Assembly (NCBI GenBank): GCA_038326655.1
Contig: JBBQKG010000017.1
Coordinates: 1-64,000 of the forward strand
From: JBBQKG01 sp038326655
GTDB lineage: Bacteria; Actinomycetota; Thermoleophilia; Solirubrobacterales; JBBDJG01
Reading direction: 5' to 3'
Length of the DNA: 64,000 nucleotides
The notes beneath the pieces are model-generated. The model saw only the letters and a list, made by a program, of their open reading frames with translations, was not told the origin of the DNA and searched no databases. Shown here piece after piece: positions 56,445 through 64,000 of the stretch (the stretch's first letter is position 1; each line of letters begins with the position of its first letter). Position numbers and translations under genes: made by a program.

Positions 56445-57047
56445 CTAGTGGGCCTCGTCGGACTCGGCCGCGGGCGGCCGTGATTCCTCGGCCAGCGAGG
56501 TGATCGTGAGCTGGCCGCGCGAGGACTCCTCGAGCACCTCGGCGGCCTCCTCCGAGGTACGCGCGTAGAGCTCGACCAGCAGGTGGATCGTGATCTTGTC
56601 CTCGTCGTGCTTGTGGAACCGCACGTGCGTGAAGAACTCGCGGGTGCCGCCCTCGCCGAAGGCGGCGTACGTGAGCGCGTCGGCGGCCTCCGGCCCGGAG
56701 CAGACCTCGACCAGGTCCTGGTCCACCGTGACCGTGCACGAGGCGACCCACGGCGTGCCCGTCACCATGCGCTCCCAGCGGTCCTCGACAGGCTCGACCC
56801 GGCCGTCGGTGAAGGTCAGGTGAGGCTGATCGTGCATGCAGTCGAGGCACTGGACGACCGCCTCCTGGACCTCGTCCAGCCGCTCGGAGAAGCCACCCGA
56901 CTCGGCGTCGATCCGAAGGATCGCGTCGTAGTGCACCTGCGCCTCGAGGTTCTGCGACCAGCACCGGTAGCAGCGCAGCCACGGGCGCCCCTCGTTCGGG
57001 GCCACGTTGCGCTCGGGCGGGGGGGTGTCTGATCCTGGCTGGGACAC
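56445..57047 (-). CDS. Hypothetical protein with CxxC motif
   Basis: The 200-residue protein has CYRCW near the N-terminus and CLDC after ~35 residues, spaced like a small zinc or iron-sulfur site, then a beta-rich segment (ASCTVTVDQDLVEVCSGPEA) and an acidic tail. GTG 57047 lies 8 nt after the moaA stop, so it is probably moaA's operon partner. No family recognised, and no direct link to molybdopterin synthesis is shown. Confidence 0.6.
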   Translation of the reverse strand: MSQPGSDTPPPERNVAPNEGRPWLRCYRCWSQNLEAQVHYDAILRIDAESGGFSERLDEVQEAVVQCLDCMHDQPHLTFTDGRVEPVEDRWERMVTGTPWVASCTVTVDQDLVEVCSGPEAADALTYAAFGEGGTREFFTHVRFHKHDEDKITIHLLVELYARTSEEAAEVLEESSRGQLTITSLAEESRPPAAESDEAH

Positions 57048-57055
57048 GGTGCCTG

Positions 57056-58057
57056 CTAGCCGCCGATCTGGCTCATCGTGCGGGGCGGCTGGCGGAACCC
57101 GGGCTCCGCGACGTGGTGCTTGAGCTCCTTGCGCCAGACGGCGTCGCGGACGACGTCTTCGAGGTGCTCGTCTCCGGCGCCTTCCCGGAGCGGCGCCCGA
57201 AGGTCGGTCTCGTGCAGGCTGAACAGGCACGTCCGCAGCTTGCCCTCGGCCGTCAGCCGGATTCGGTCGCAGTCGGCGCAGAAGGGCTCCGACACCGGGT
57301 TCACGAAGCCGAGCTCCCCGCGGCCGTCGCGGAACCGCCAGACCTTCGCGGTCGCATGCGGCTCGCGCTCGACCGGCTCGAGCGGATAGACCCGGTCGAC
57401 GATCGCGCGCACCTCGGCGCCGGTGAGGACGCGGTCCTGCGACCACGCGCGGTCGGCGTCCAGCGGCATGAACTCGATGAAGCGGACCTGGTAGGGCTTG
57501 CGGCGTGCGAGCTCCGCGAACGGCAGCACCTCGGCCTCGGTGAAGCCTCGCATCGCCACGCAGTTCACCTTCACGGTGCCCAGCTCGGGGAAGCGCTCGA
57601 GCGCCTCGAGGCCCTCGATCACCTGCGGCAGCGAGTCACGGCGCGTCATCTCGAAGAACCGGTCACGCGAAAGCGAGTCGAGCGACACGTTGATCCGCCT
57701 CAGGCCGGCCGCGACGAGGTCTCCGGCCATGCCGGCGAGCAGGTAGCCGTTGGTCGTGAGAGACAGGTCTTCGAGTCCTTCGACGGCGCTCAGCATCGCG
57801 ATCAGCTTCGGCAGGTCGCGCCGGACCAGCGGCTCGCCTCCGGTGAGGCGGATGCTCTGAACGCCGAGCGGCACCATCACTCTCACGAGGCGCTCGATCT
57901 CCTCGAACGTGAGCAGCTCCGAGCGCTGGAGCCAGGGCAGGCCCTCGGCCGGCATGCAGTACTGGCACCGAAAGTTGCATCGATCGGTGACGGAGACCCG
58001 CAGATCCCCGATCCGACGACCGTGGCCGTCCCTCAGCGGCTCAGCGCGGGATGCCAT
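57056..58057 (-). CDS. moaA: GTP 3',8-cyclase (molybdopterin biosynthesis)
   Basis: A 333-residue radical SAM enzyme: CxxxCxxC at Cys27/31/34 (TDRCNFRCQYC), GGEPLVRRD, the second cluster FCADCDRIRLTAEGKLRTC and the C-terminal Gly-Gly of MoaA. It converts GTP to the cyclic intermediate of molybdenum cofactor synthesis. TAGACT lies 7 nt before ATG 58057, so the transcript may be leaderless. A hypothetical CxxC gene follows. The Mo oxidoreductase at 10.3 kb needs this cofactor. Confidence 0.95.
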   Translation of the reverse strand: MASRAEPLRDGHGRRIGDLRVSVTDRCNFRCQYCMPAEGLPWLQRSELLTFEEIERLVRVMVPLGVQSIRLTGGEPLVRRDLPKLIAMLSAVEGLEDLSLTTNGYLLAGMAGDLVAAGLRRINVSLDSLSRDRFFEMTRRDSLPQVIEGLEALERFPELGTVKVNCVAMRGFTEAEVLPFAELARRKPYQVRFIEFMPLDADRAWSQDRVLTGAEVRAIVDRVYPLEPVEREPHATAKVWRFRDGRGELGFVNPVSEPFCADCDRIRLTAEGKLRTCLFSLHETDLRAPLREGAGDEHLEDVVRDAVWRKELKHHVAEPGFRQPPRTMSQIGG

Positions 58058-58116
58058 CCCGGCTAGTCTAGACCGCCACCTCCGCCGCCCTCGCGGGGAT
58101 GCCGAGTTTCCGCTGC

Positions 58117-59091
58117 TCAGGCGGGTTTTGCGGCCTCCAGCGCGGCCTCGAAATCGGTGCGGGGCACCGCGCCGATGCAGGGCGAGGTGGCACCCGCTGC
58201 CGCATACCGCTCGATGCCCGCGCGGACGTCCTCCGTAGAGCCGATCGCGGTGAGGTCGTCGAGGAAACGGTCCGAGATAGCGGCCTTCGCCCGCTCCACG
58301 TCGCCGGACTGCATCGCCGCGTCGAACCCGGCGATGTCGTCGCCGAAGCCCGAGCGCTCGATCATTGCGCGGTAGAAGGGGAGGCTCCAGTACGTGATCA
58401 GGTCGGTGCGCATGGTCTCGTAGGCGGCCGCCTTGTCGTCTGTGACCGCAGTCGGAACCGCGGCCACGATGTCGAATCCCTCGAGCGCCCGCCCGGCCTG
58501 CTCTCGCCCCGCCCGAACCTCCGGCACGACGACGTCGCGGATGTAGTCCGGATTGCAGAGCCAGAGCATCGCGCCGTCGGCGATCTCGCCGGCAAGCCTC
58601 AGCATCTTCGGCGACAGCGCCGCGACGTAGATCGGCAGGTCCGCGCGCGGCCCGTAGCCCATGAAACGGAAGCGGCTCCTGAAGATGTCGCCCTCGGGCG
58701 GGTCCTCCCCGCGGAACGCCGCACGCACGATGCCGGCGTACTCGCGCATCGCCTTCAGAGGCCGCTCCAGCTCGGTCCCGTACCAGTTCTCGACCGTCAC
58801 CTTGTGCGACACGCCAAGGCCCAGGACCATGCGCCCAGTGGAGTACTCGTCCACCGTCGCGGCGCTCTGCGCCGTCGCGACGGGAGTGCGCGAGTAGATC
58901 GGCAGCACGCCCGTGCCGAGCTTGATGCGCTCACTGACCGCCGCGTAGGCCATCAGCACCGTCAGCGAGTCGCGGCCCGCGATATGCGTCACGTAGGTGG
59001 AGTCGTAACCGAGCTCGTCGGCGAGCTTCACGCGCTCGACGGCCTGGTCCAGGGACCTTCCGACCGATATGAAGGTGCCGACGCCCGCCAC
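58117..59091 (-). CDS. LLM-class flavin/F420-dependent oxidoreductase
   Basis: The 324-residue TIM-barrel has the luciferase-like monooxygenase pattern: LADELGYDSTYVTHIAGRD, LGTGVLPIYSRTPVATAQSAATVDEYSTGRMVLGLG and LPIYVAALSPKMLRLAGEIADGAML. In actinobacteria this group mostly uses coenzyme F420. Substrate unknown. ATG 59091. It has its own unit between moaA and the small membrane gene. Confidence 0.88.
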   Translation of the reverse strand: MAGVGTFISVGRSLDQAVERVKLADELGYDSTYVTHIAGRDSLTVLMAYAAVSERIKLGTGVLPIYSRTPVATAQSAATVDEYSTGRMVLGLGVSHKVTVENWYGTELERPLKAMREYAGIVRAAFRGEDPPEGDIFRSRFRFMGYGPRADLPIYVAALSPKMLRLAGEIADGAMLWLCNPDYIRDVVVPEVRAGREQAGRALEGFDIVAAVPTAVTDDKAAAYETMRTDLITYWSLPFYRAMIERSGFGDDIAGFDAAMQSGDVERAKAAISDRFLDDLTAIGSTEDVRAGIERYAAAGATSPCIGAVPRTDFEAALEAAKPA

Positions 59092-59100
59092 GGAGGCAGA

Positions 59101-59283
59101 CTATCCGCGCTCTCGCTCGTCCATCAGGAGGACCAGCACGACGGCGGCGACGAAGGCCATCTGACCAAAGGCCGACGCGGCGCCCCAGCCTGCGCCGGCA
59201 GCCTTCGCGATCAGCGTCGCGAGCCCGAACGAGGCCACCAGGAAGCCGAGCTGGGCACTCCGGCTGCGCTGCAGGACCTCCAC
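59101..59283 (-). CDS. Small membrane protein downstream of the mutase
   Basis: A 60-residue product with two hydrophobic segments (AQLGFLVASFGLATLIAKAAG and MAFVAAVVLVLLMDERERG). GTG 59283 lies 4 nt beyond the mutase stop, so it is probably read from the same transcript. Unknown function; the tight spacing favours a real gene. Confidence 0.5.
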   Translation of the reverse strand: MEVLQRSRSAQLGFLVASFGLATLIAKAAGAGWGAASAFGQMAFVAAVVLVLLMDERERG

Positions 59284-59287
59284 GGCC

Positions 59288-61024
59288 TCAGATCGTCGCG
59301 AGCGCCTTGTATTCGCCGAAGACGCCCTTCATGGCGCCGCAGATCTCCCCCAGCGTGCAGTAGGCGTGCACTGCCTCGATGATCGGCGCCATGAGGTTGG
59401 CCCCGTCGGTCTCACAGGCGGTCCGAAGCGCCGCCAGCTTCTCTTCGGATGCGGCCGAGTCGCGCGTGGCACGGAGCTGCTCGAGCTTCTCGCGCTGGCG
59501 GTCGGCAAGCGTCTGGTCGACCCGGAAGTACTCCGGGTGCGGGTCCTCCTCGTCGCGGTACTTGTTGACTCCCACGACGACACGCTCGCCCTCGTTCACG
59601 TCCTGCTCCCACTTGTAGGCCTCGTCGAGGATCGCCTTGTGGTAGTAGCCGGAGTCGATCGCCTCGACGGCGCCCCCGAGCTTCTCGATCTTGTCCATCT
59701 CCTCGACGGCACGCCGCTCGAGCTCACCGGTGAGCCACTCGAGGTAGTAGGAGCCGGCCATCGGGTCGATCGTGTCCGTGACGCCGATCTCTTCGGCGAT
59801 GATCTGCTGCGTGCGGACCGCGATCTTCTGCGCCTTCTCGGTCGGGATCGCGAGTGCCTCGTCGTAACAGGAGAGCGCCATCGACTGAACGCCGCCGAGC
59901 GCCGCGGCGAGCGCCTGGACCGCCGCGCGCACGATGTTGTTCTCCGGTTGCTGGGCGGTCAGCGTCGACCCGCCCGTCTGCGTGTGGGTGCGAACCATCA
60001 TCGAGCGGGGATCGGTGGCACCGAAGCGCTCGCGCATGATCCGGGCCCACAGGCGCCGGAGGGCGCGGTACTTCGCGATCTCCTCGAAGAAGTTGATGTG
60101 GGTGTTGAAGATCCACGACAGGCGCGGTGCGAACGCGTCGATCTCGACGCCGCGCTCGCGCACAGCCTCGATGTAGGCGATCGCGTTGGCGAACGTGAAC
60201 GCGATCTCCTGCACGGCGGTCGAGCCGGCCTCGCGCATGTGATAGCCCGAGAGCGAGATCGCGTTGAAGCGCGGCGCGTCGGTCGCGCACCAGGCGATCA
60301 GGTCCGCGGCCAGCCGCAACGAAGGCTTGGGCGGGTAGATGAACGTGCCGCGTGCGACGTACTCCTTTAGGACGTCGTTCTGGGCGGTGCCCGACACCTG
60401 CTCGCGGGACACGCCCTGCTTGTCGGCGACCGCGACGTACATCGCGACCAGCACGGGCGCCGGCGCGTTGATTGTCATCGAGGTCGAGACGCGGTCGAGC
60501 GGGATGCCGTCGAAGACGACCTCCATGTCGGCAAGCGAGTCGATCGCGACGCCGACCTGGCCGACCTCGCCCTCGGCCCGCTCGTCATCGGAGTCGAGCC
60601 CCATCTGCGTTGGCAGGTCGAAGGCGGCGGAGAGCCCGGGCTGGCCTTGAGAAAGGAGGAACTTGAAGCGCTCGTTGGTCGCCTCGGGCGTGCCGAAGCC
60701 GGCGTACTGGCGGATCGTCCAGGGGCGCCCTCGATACATCGTGGGCTGGATGCCGCGCGTGAACGGGTACTGGCCGGGGAAACCGAGGTCGCGGGTGTAG
60801 TCGACGTCCGCGACGTGCTCGGGGGTGTAGAGGCGGTCGGTCTCGAGGCCCGAGAGCGTCTCGAAGTGCTCACGCCGCTCGCCCTGCTTCTCGAGGGTCT
60901 TTGCGAGTGGGCCTTCCTCCCAGCGGCGGCGCGCGTTGCGGAGCTCCTGAAGCTCCTGCTCCTTGGACCGGATCAACTCGTCGAGCTCGGCCCTTCCGTT
61001 GCCATGTGCGCCGTTATCGGCCAT
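59288..61024 (-). CDS. Acyl-CoA mutase large subunit (methylmalonyl-CoA mutase type)
   Basis: The 578-residue catalytic subunit of a B12 mutase. Landmarks: TMYRGRPWTIRQYAGFGTPE, AFDLPTQMGLDSDDERAEGE, STSMTINAPAPVLVAMYVA, SISGYHMREAGSTAVQE-like LSGYHMREAGSTAVQE and RTHTQTGGSTLTAQQPENN. The B12-binding domain is absent, so a separate small subunit is needed; none is seen here. Substrate (methylmalonyl-, isobutyryl- or related CoA) is not settled by sequence. GAGGAGG precedes ATG 61024. Divergent from the MBL-clpS pair. Confidence 0.9.
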   Translation of the reverse strand: MADNGAHGNGRAELDELIRSKEQELQELRNARRRWEEGPLAKTLEKQGERREHFETLSGLETDRLYTPEHVADVDYTRDLGFPGQYPFTRGIQPTMYRGRPWTIRQYAGFGTPEATNERFKFLLSQGQPGLSAAFDLPTQMGLDSDDERAEGEVGQVGVAIDSLADMEVVFDGIPLDRVSTSMTINAPAPVLVAMYVAVADKQGVSREQVSGTAQNDVLKEYVARGTFIYPPKPSLRLAADLIAWCATDAPRFNAISLSGYHMREAGSTAVQEIAFTFANAIAYIEAVRERGVEIDAFAPRLSWIFNTHINFFEEIAKYRALRRLWARIMRERFGATDPRSMMVRTHTQTGGSTLTAQQPENNIVRAAVQALAAALGGVQSMALSCYDEALAIPTEKAQKIAVRTQQIIAEEIGVTDTIDPMAGSYYLEWLTGELERRAVEEMDKIEKLGGAVEAIDSGYYHKAILDEAYKWEQDVNEGERVVVGVNKYRDEEDPHPEYFRVDQTLADRQREKLEQLRATRDSAASEEKLAALRTACETDGANLMAPIIEAVHAYCTLGEICGAMKGVFGEYKALATI

Positions 61025-61067
61025 CAACGCCTCCTCGCGAAGCTCACGATGTGAGTTTAATGGGGTC

Positions 61068-61979
61068 GTGGCCGCCGAACCCGATTCGACGCTGATCGAC
61101 GTCCGCCAGCTCGACCGCGAGCGCGTGATCGGCGCCTGGGACCTCGGCGGCGCGATCGTCGATCCGGGTCCCGAAAGTCGCATGGAGACGCTGTTGGCCG
61201 GTGTCGTCGAGCCACCGCGTGCGCTGTTGCTGACGCACATCCACCTCGATCACGCGGGCGCGACCGGGGCGCTGGTCGAGCGTTTTCCCGACCTCGACGT
61301 GTGGGTGCACGCAAAAGGCGCGCCCCACCTGGTCGACCCAACCAGGCTGCTGGCGAGCGCCGGGCAGCTCTACGGAGACCGCATGGGCCATCTGTGGGGC
61401 AGGGTCGTGCCGGTGCCCGAGCGAAACATCCGCGTGCTCGAGGGAGGGGAGACGATCGACGTCGCCGGCCGGCGGCTCGCGGTCGAGTACACGCCCGGGC
61501 ATGCGTCTCATCATGTCGTCTATTTCGACGACACCGACGGAACCGCCTACGTCGGCGACGTCGCGGGCGTGCGGATTCCGCCCTCCGACCTCGTCCAGCC
61601 GCCGACGCCGCCGCCCGACATCGACGTCCCCGCCTGGATGCGCTCGATCGACCTGGTCGCCGAGCGCGAGCCGCGGTTTCTCGCGCTGACGCACTTCGGC
61701 GCCGTCCTCGACCCCGGCCCGCACCTGGAGCGTGCCAAGCGCGCACTCACCGAGCAGAGCGAGCTCGTCCGGCGCATGCTTGCCGAGTACGGCGACACCG
61801 ACGAGGCCGTGCAGGCGTTCGTCGCGGAGGTGAACCGCCTCACGCGCGAGCGCACCGATGCGCGGATCGCGACGGCCTTTCAATCCGGGTCGCCGGTCGA
61901 GCAGCGGTGGATGGGGCTTCGCCGCTACTGGCAGAAGCAGGCGCAAACCGAGCAGAAACAAGCAAGGGCCGCGCGCTGA
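61068..61979 (+). CDS. MBL-fold metallo-hydrolase
   Basis: The 303-residue metallo-beta-lactamase-fold hydrolase has the HxHxDH motif (LTHIHLDHAGATGALVERF), TPGHASHHVVYF, YVGDVAGVR and THFGAVLDP metal ligands. Probably a glyoxalase II-like or thioesterase-type hydrolase. GTG 61068 lies 6 nt after TTTAAT, suggesting a leaderless transcript. The stop overlaps the clpS ATG (TGATG). Confidence 0.87.
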   Translation: MAAEPDSTLIDVRQLDRERVIGAWDLGGAIVDPGPESRMETLLAGVVEPPRALLLTHIHLDHAGATGALVERFPDLDVWVHAKGAPHLVDPTRLLASAGQLYGDRMGHLWGRVVPVPERNIRVLEGGETIDVAGRRLAVEYTPGHASHHVVYFDDTDGTAYVGDVAGVRIPPSDLVQPPTPPPDIDVPAWMRSIDLVAEREPRFLALTHFGAVLDPGPHLERAKRALTEQSELVRRMLAEYGDTDEAVQAFVAEVNRLTRERTDARIATAFQSGSPVEQRWMGLRRYWQKQAQTEQKQARAAR

Positions 61980-62269
61980 TGGCGACCGAGACGATCGAGC
62001 TGCCACGCACCGGCGGCCCGGGCAGCGGGCAGGGCGGTGGCTGGCGAGTGATCGTCCTGAACGACAACCACAACACCTTCGACCACGTCGCCGGCACGCT
62101 GGCGCGCGTGATCCCGGGGATGTCGGTCGAAAAGGGGTACCGGGTGGCCGACCAGATCCACAACAGTGGCCAGGCTGTCGTGTGGACCGGCGACCGGGAG
62201 CCGGCCGAGCTCTACTGGGAGCAGCTCCGGGACGCCGGCCTCACGATGGCCCCGCTCGAGCGCGGCTGA
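61979..62269 (+). CDS. clpS: ClpS adaptor protein
   Basis: The 96-residue product has the ClpS core: WRVIVLNDNHNTFDHVAGTL, IPGMSVEKGYRVADQIHNSGQAVVWTG and the final helix. ClpS delivers N-degron substrates to the ClpAP/ClpCP protease. ATG 61979 overlaps the MBL gene stop by one base (TGATG), so they are coupled. An N-terminal Gly-rich extension is present. The partner protease genes are not in this window. Confidence 0.93.
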   Translation: MATETIELPRTGGPGSGQGGGWRVIVLNDNHNTFDHVAGTLARVIPGMSVEKGYRVADQIHNSGQAVVWTGDREPAELYWEQLRDAGLTMAPLERG

Positions 62270-62352
62270 CGGCCGATCGCGCCGACGCGCCGCGCCCGGC
62301 CGCGTTTCGCTGGGTGTCCGCGACGGGTACCCGAGAGCGAAGGCAATGTTGG

Positions 62353-62399
62353 TTGAGGGCGCAAGCATCCCTGGTATGCTTCTTGAGTACGCAAGTACT
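62353..62399 (+). promoter_or_regulatory. Promoter and operator of the DoxX gene
   Basis: TTGAGG (62353-62358), a 16-nt spacer and TATGCT (62375-62380) form a promoter. AGTACGCAAGTACT (62386-62399), a 5-bp inverted repeat, follows at the expected transcription start, a good place for a repressor of the HxlR or MarR type. The DoxX start is ~50 nt downstream. Confidence 0.55.
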
Positions 62400-62449
62400 T
62401 CCGGCAGGCCCGGACGACCACAGCCCACAGGGCGGATTTGGAGATTGCA

Positions 62450-62965
62450 ATGGAAGTAGGGCTTTTCATCATCCATTTGACGTTCGGCCTCTTGCTGGCA
62501 GGCCACGGCGCCCAGAAGCTCTTCGGCTGGTTCGGTGGACACGGCCCGGAGGTCACCGGCGGCTTCATGGAGTCACTCGGCATGCGCCCGGGTCGCCGCA
62601 ACGCGCTTGCGGCCGGCACCTCCGAGTTCGTCGGGGGTGTCCTGCTCGCGCTCGCCCTCGCGACGCCGCTTGCCGCGGCCCTGATCGCGTCGACGATGCT
62701 CGTTGCGGCCCTCACCGCGCATAGGGGGAAGGGCCCGTGGGCGACGAACGGCGGCTGGGAGTTGCCGCTGACCTATGCGGTCGTCGCGATCGGCCTCGCC
62801 TTCAATGGCGCCGGCCAGTGGTCGCTCGACAACGCGATCGGCTGGAACGACGCCGGTTTCTGGTGGGGCGTCGGCGCCTCGGCGGTAGCGCTCCTGGGCG
62901 CGTTCGGCGCGATCACAGCCGGTCGCCGCGAGGCGCATCAGCCAGCCGCGGGCGCGCACGCGTAG
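62450..62965 (+). CDS. DoxX-family membrane protein
   Basis: A 171-residue membrane protein of the DoxX type: FIIHLTFGLLLAGHGAQKLFGWFGG at the N-terminus and about four hydrophobic segments. DoxX-like proteins occur in membrane redox or stress complexes. GGAG lies 6 nt before ATG 62450. Its promoter carries an inverted repeat, suggesting inducible expression; a hairpin terminator follows the stop. Confidence 0.87.
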   Translation: MEVGLFIIHLTFGLLLAGHGAQKLFGWFGGHGPEVTGGFMESLGMRPGRRNALAAGTSEFVGGVLLALALATPLAAALIASTMLVAALTAHRGKGPWATNGGWELPLTYAVVAIGLAFNGAGQWSLDNAIGWNDAGFWWGVGASAVALLGAFGAITAGRREAHQPAAGAHA

Positions 62966-62988
62966 GCGCCGCAACCGTCACGGAAACG

Positions 62989-63009
62989 GGGGCGCCATTG
63001 CGGCGCCCC
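62989..63009 (+). terminator. Hairpin terminator after DoxX
   Basis: GGGGCGCC (62989-62996) pairs with GGCGCCCC (63002-63009) around a 5-nt loop. The T-rich tail is weak (TCCTTC), so strength is uncertain. It also falls just beyond the end of the minus-strand remnant. Confidence 0.6.
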
Positions 63010-63013
63010 TCCT

Positions 63014-63244
63014 TCAATCCTCGATCGCCCGGATCTTCGTGATCCGGCCCCACCGCAGCTCGATCGTCTGAGCGACCTCGTTGCGGTAGGGCTCACCGAG
63101 CACCTTGGTCCGGACGTCGACGAGCGCGACCACGCGGGTGCGCCAAGGCCAACCCTTGACGAGCACGTCGGCGACCTCGAACCGGATCGCGGGGAACAGC
63201 TCGAACAGCGCCGGCCCCGGCGGCAGGATCGGGCCCGGTACAGC
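63014..63244 (-). pseudogene. C-terminal SnoaL-like remnant
   Basis: In one minus-strand frame the sequence reads LFELFPAIRFEVADVLVKGW, then PWRTRVVALVDVRTKVLGEP and YRNEVAQTIELRWGRITKIR to a TGA at 63014. This is a clear SnoaL/NTF2 C-terminal half, with no start codon or N-terminal half upstream in that frame. Truncated or frame-shifted at the 5' end. It is the third SnoaL-like sequence in the window. Confidence 0.6.
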
Positions 63245-63377
63245 GGTTGTGGGCGAGCTCCTGGCGGCCGGCTCGCGCCGGCTCGGCGCCCGCCGCTCGG
63301 CCCACGCTCGCGATTAGGAGTTTGACCCCCCTGCGCGCGGGTAGGGAGCCGTGTAGCGGGCGGCGAAAGGCTGCAGG

Positions 63378-64000
63378 GTGCGTGTAACACGGAGGTTCGT
63401 TTTACCCCTGACCATCATGGTGGTGGCAGTGTCTGCACCCCCGGCCGCCGTGGCGGCGCTGCCAGATGGCGCATCTGTTGCCGGCGTTGTCACGGACGTT
63501 GTGTCTCCGACGGCCGCGGGCGCAGAGAAGCTTCCTGCCCTCGAGACGAGCAAGGCGGCAGTCGCATCGCCGACCTCGGCTCCCAGCATGTCCGACGGGT
63601 TGGCGAAGGCGTCGACGCCGGCCGCGCCGTCTTTGCCGTCCACGAAGGCGGTCGAGCAGGCCGTCGCGCCGGTCGTCGAGGCCGCCTCTTCGACGGTGGA
63701 CAAGGTGCTCGCTCCCGCGACCGGCAAGTTGACGCAGGTGGACACGCCTTCCACCGTGCCGGTGGAGCAGATCGTTCGCCCGGTCGTCCACGAGGTCTCG
63801 TCGACCGTGGACAAGGTACTCGCGCCGGTGACCGGCAAGCTGCCGCCGGCTGACCCTCCGTCCACGGCCGGGCCCGTAGAGCAGATCGTCCAGCCGCTCC
63901 TCGACCAGGTCTCTGCGACGGGCCGCCCGCCCCTGAGGTCCACGGTCGCGCAGCCGGTCACCGGCCGGCCCGCTCCGGTGGGCGGACCCTCACCTGGATC
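63378..64000 (+). CDS. Secreted repeat protein, 5' part only
   Basis: From GTG 63378 the frame stays open to the window edge (207 codons). A signal-like N-terminus (RRFVLPLTIMVVAVSAPPAA) leads into Ala/Pro/Val-rich sequence with imperfect repeats of about 38 residues, each containing a VEQxVxPVV motif, then SSTVDKVLAPxTGKL. Three units are seen (VEQAVAPVV, VEQIVRPVV, VEQIVQPLL). Probably an extracellular or wall-associated protein. The end and function are outside the window. Confidence 0.6.
   Translation, partial: MRVTRRFVLPLTIMVVAVSAPPAAVAALPDGASVAGVVTDVVSPTAAGAEKLPALETSKAAVASPTSAPSMSDGLAKASTPAAPSLPSTKAVEQAVAPVVEAASSTVDKVLAPATGKLTQVDTPSTVPVEQIVRPVVHEVSSTVDKVLAPVTGKLPPADPPSTAGPVEQIVQPLLDQVSATGRPPLRSTVAQPVTGRPAPVGGPSPG

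Overview
The window is GC-rich, densely packed bacterial DNA and reads as an actinobacterium. The indicators are OpcA beside zwf, a WS/DGAT wax-ester/triacylglycerol synthase, an actinobacterial SOS box in front of lexA, an F420-type LLM flavin oxidoreductase, HxlR, GTP-dependent PEP carboxykinase, and many probably leaderless GTG starts. Secreted proteins with WD40-like PD40, PKD and subtilase-plus-tail architectures suggest class Thermoleophilia (Solirubrobacterales-like). That placement is inference; no 16S gene is present.

Layout. 0-4.3 kb: a WS/DGAT acyltransferase, then zwf-opcA (NADPH supply). 4.3-9.3 kb: a sulfotransferase-rhodanese pair divergent from a 1264-residue fusion of radical SAM/SPASM, a small alpha/beta domain, a class III aminotransferase and beta-rich segments. 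This is the most unusual locus. 9.3-17 kb: small genes and decayed remnants (SnoaL, a DUF899 protein, a Rieske fragment, short membrane proteins) among intact DedA, molybdopterin oxidoreductase, PAP2, phosphoesterase, exonuclease III and LigD-type polymerase genes. 17-21.3 kb: two membrane proteins, tRNA-Leu(GAG), lexA with its SOS box and a coupled zinc-ribbon gene, an MFS exporter and RNase P RNA. 21.3-28.1 kb: aconitase, a DksA-like protein without cysteines, a c-di-AMP riboswitch ahead of an RlpA-like wall protein, an AhpD-like/HxlR pair, and glutamine synthetase. 28.2-38.7 kb: subtilase, a PhyH dioxygenase whose C-terminal domain resembles one in the fusion, aldo-keto reductase, GNAT, a YyaL-type protein, a glutamate-1-semialdehyde-aminomutase-like enzyme and three methyltransferases, two of them frame-broken. 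38.7-46.8 kb: an acyl-CoA synthetase, a secreted protein, an operon sucC-snoaL-sucD-ferredoxin, and wall hydrolases (LysM-SLT, M23). 46.9-56.4 kb: secreted beta proteins, malyl-CoA lyase, acyl-CoA dehydrogenase, a second sulfotransferase, MaoC and pckG. 56.4-64 kb: moaA, an LLM oxidoreductase, an acyl-CoA mutase large subunit, MBL hydrolase-clpS, DoxX, and the start of a repeat-rich secreted protein.

Central carbon genes (zwf/opcA, acnA, sucCD, malyl-CoA lyase, acyl-CoA dehydrogenase, MaoC, acyl-CoA mutase, pckG) fit organic- and fatty-acid oxidation with CoA-ester rearrangement and gluconeogenesis. Cell-envelope genes form a second theme. Three features recur: TAnnnT-like hexamers 6-8 nt before GTG/ATG starts (leaderless genes), three genes whose only sensible start is CTG, and 4-nt stop/start or stop/stop overlaps between neighbours. 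No CRISPR array, prophage or intact transposon was seen.
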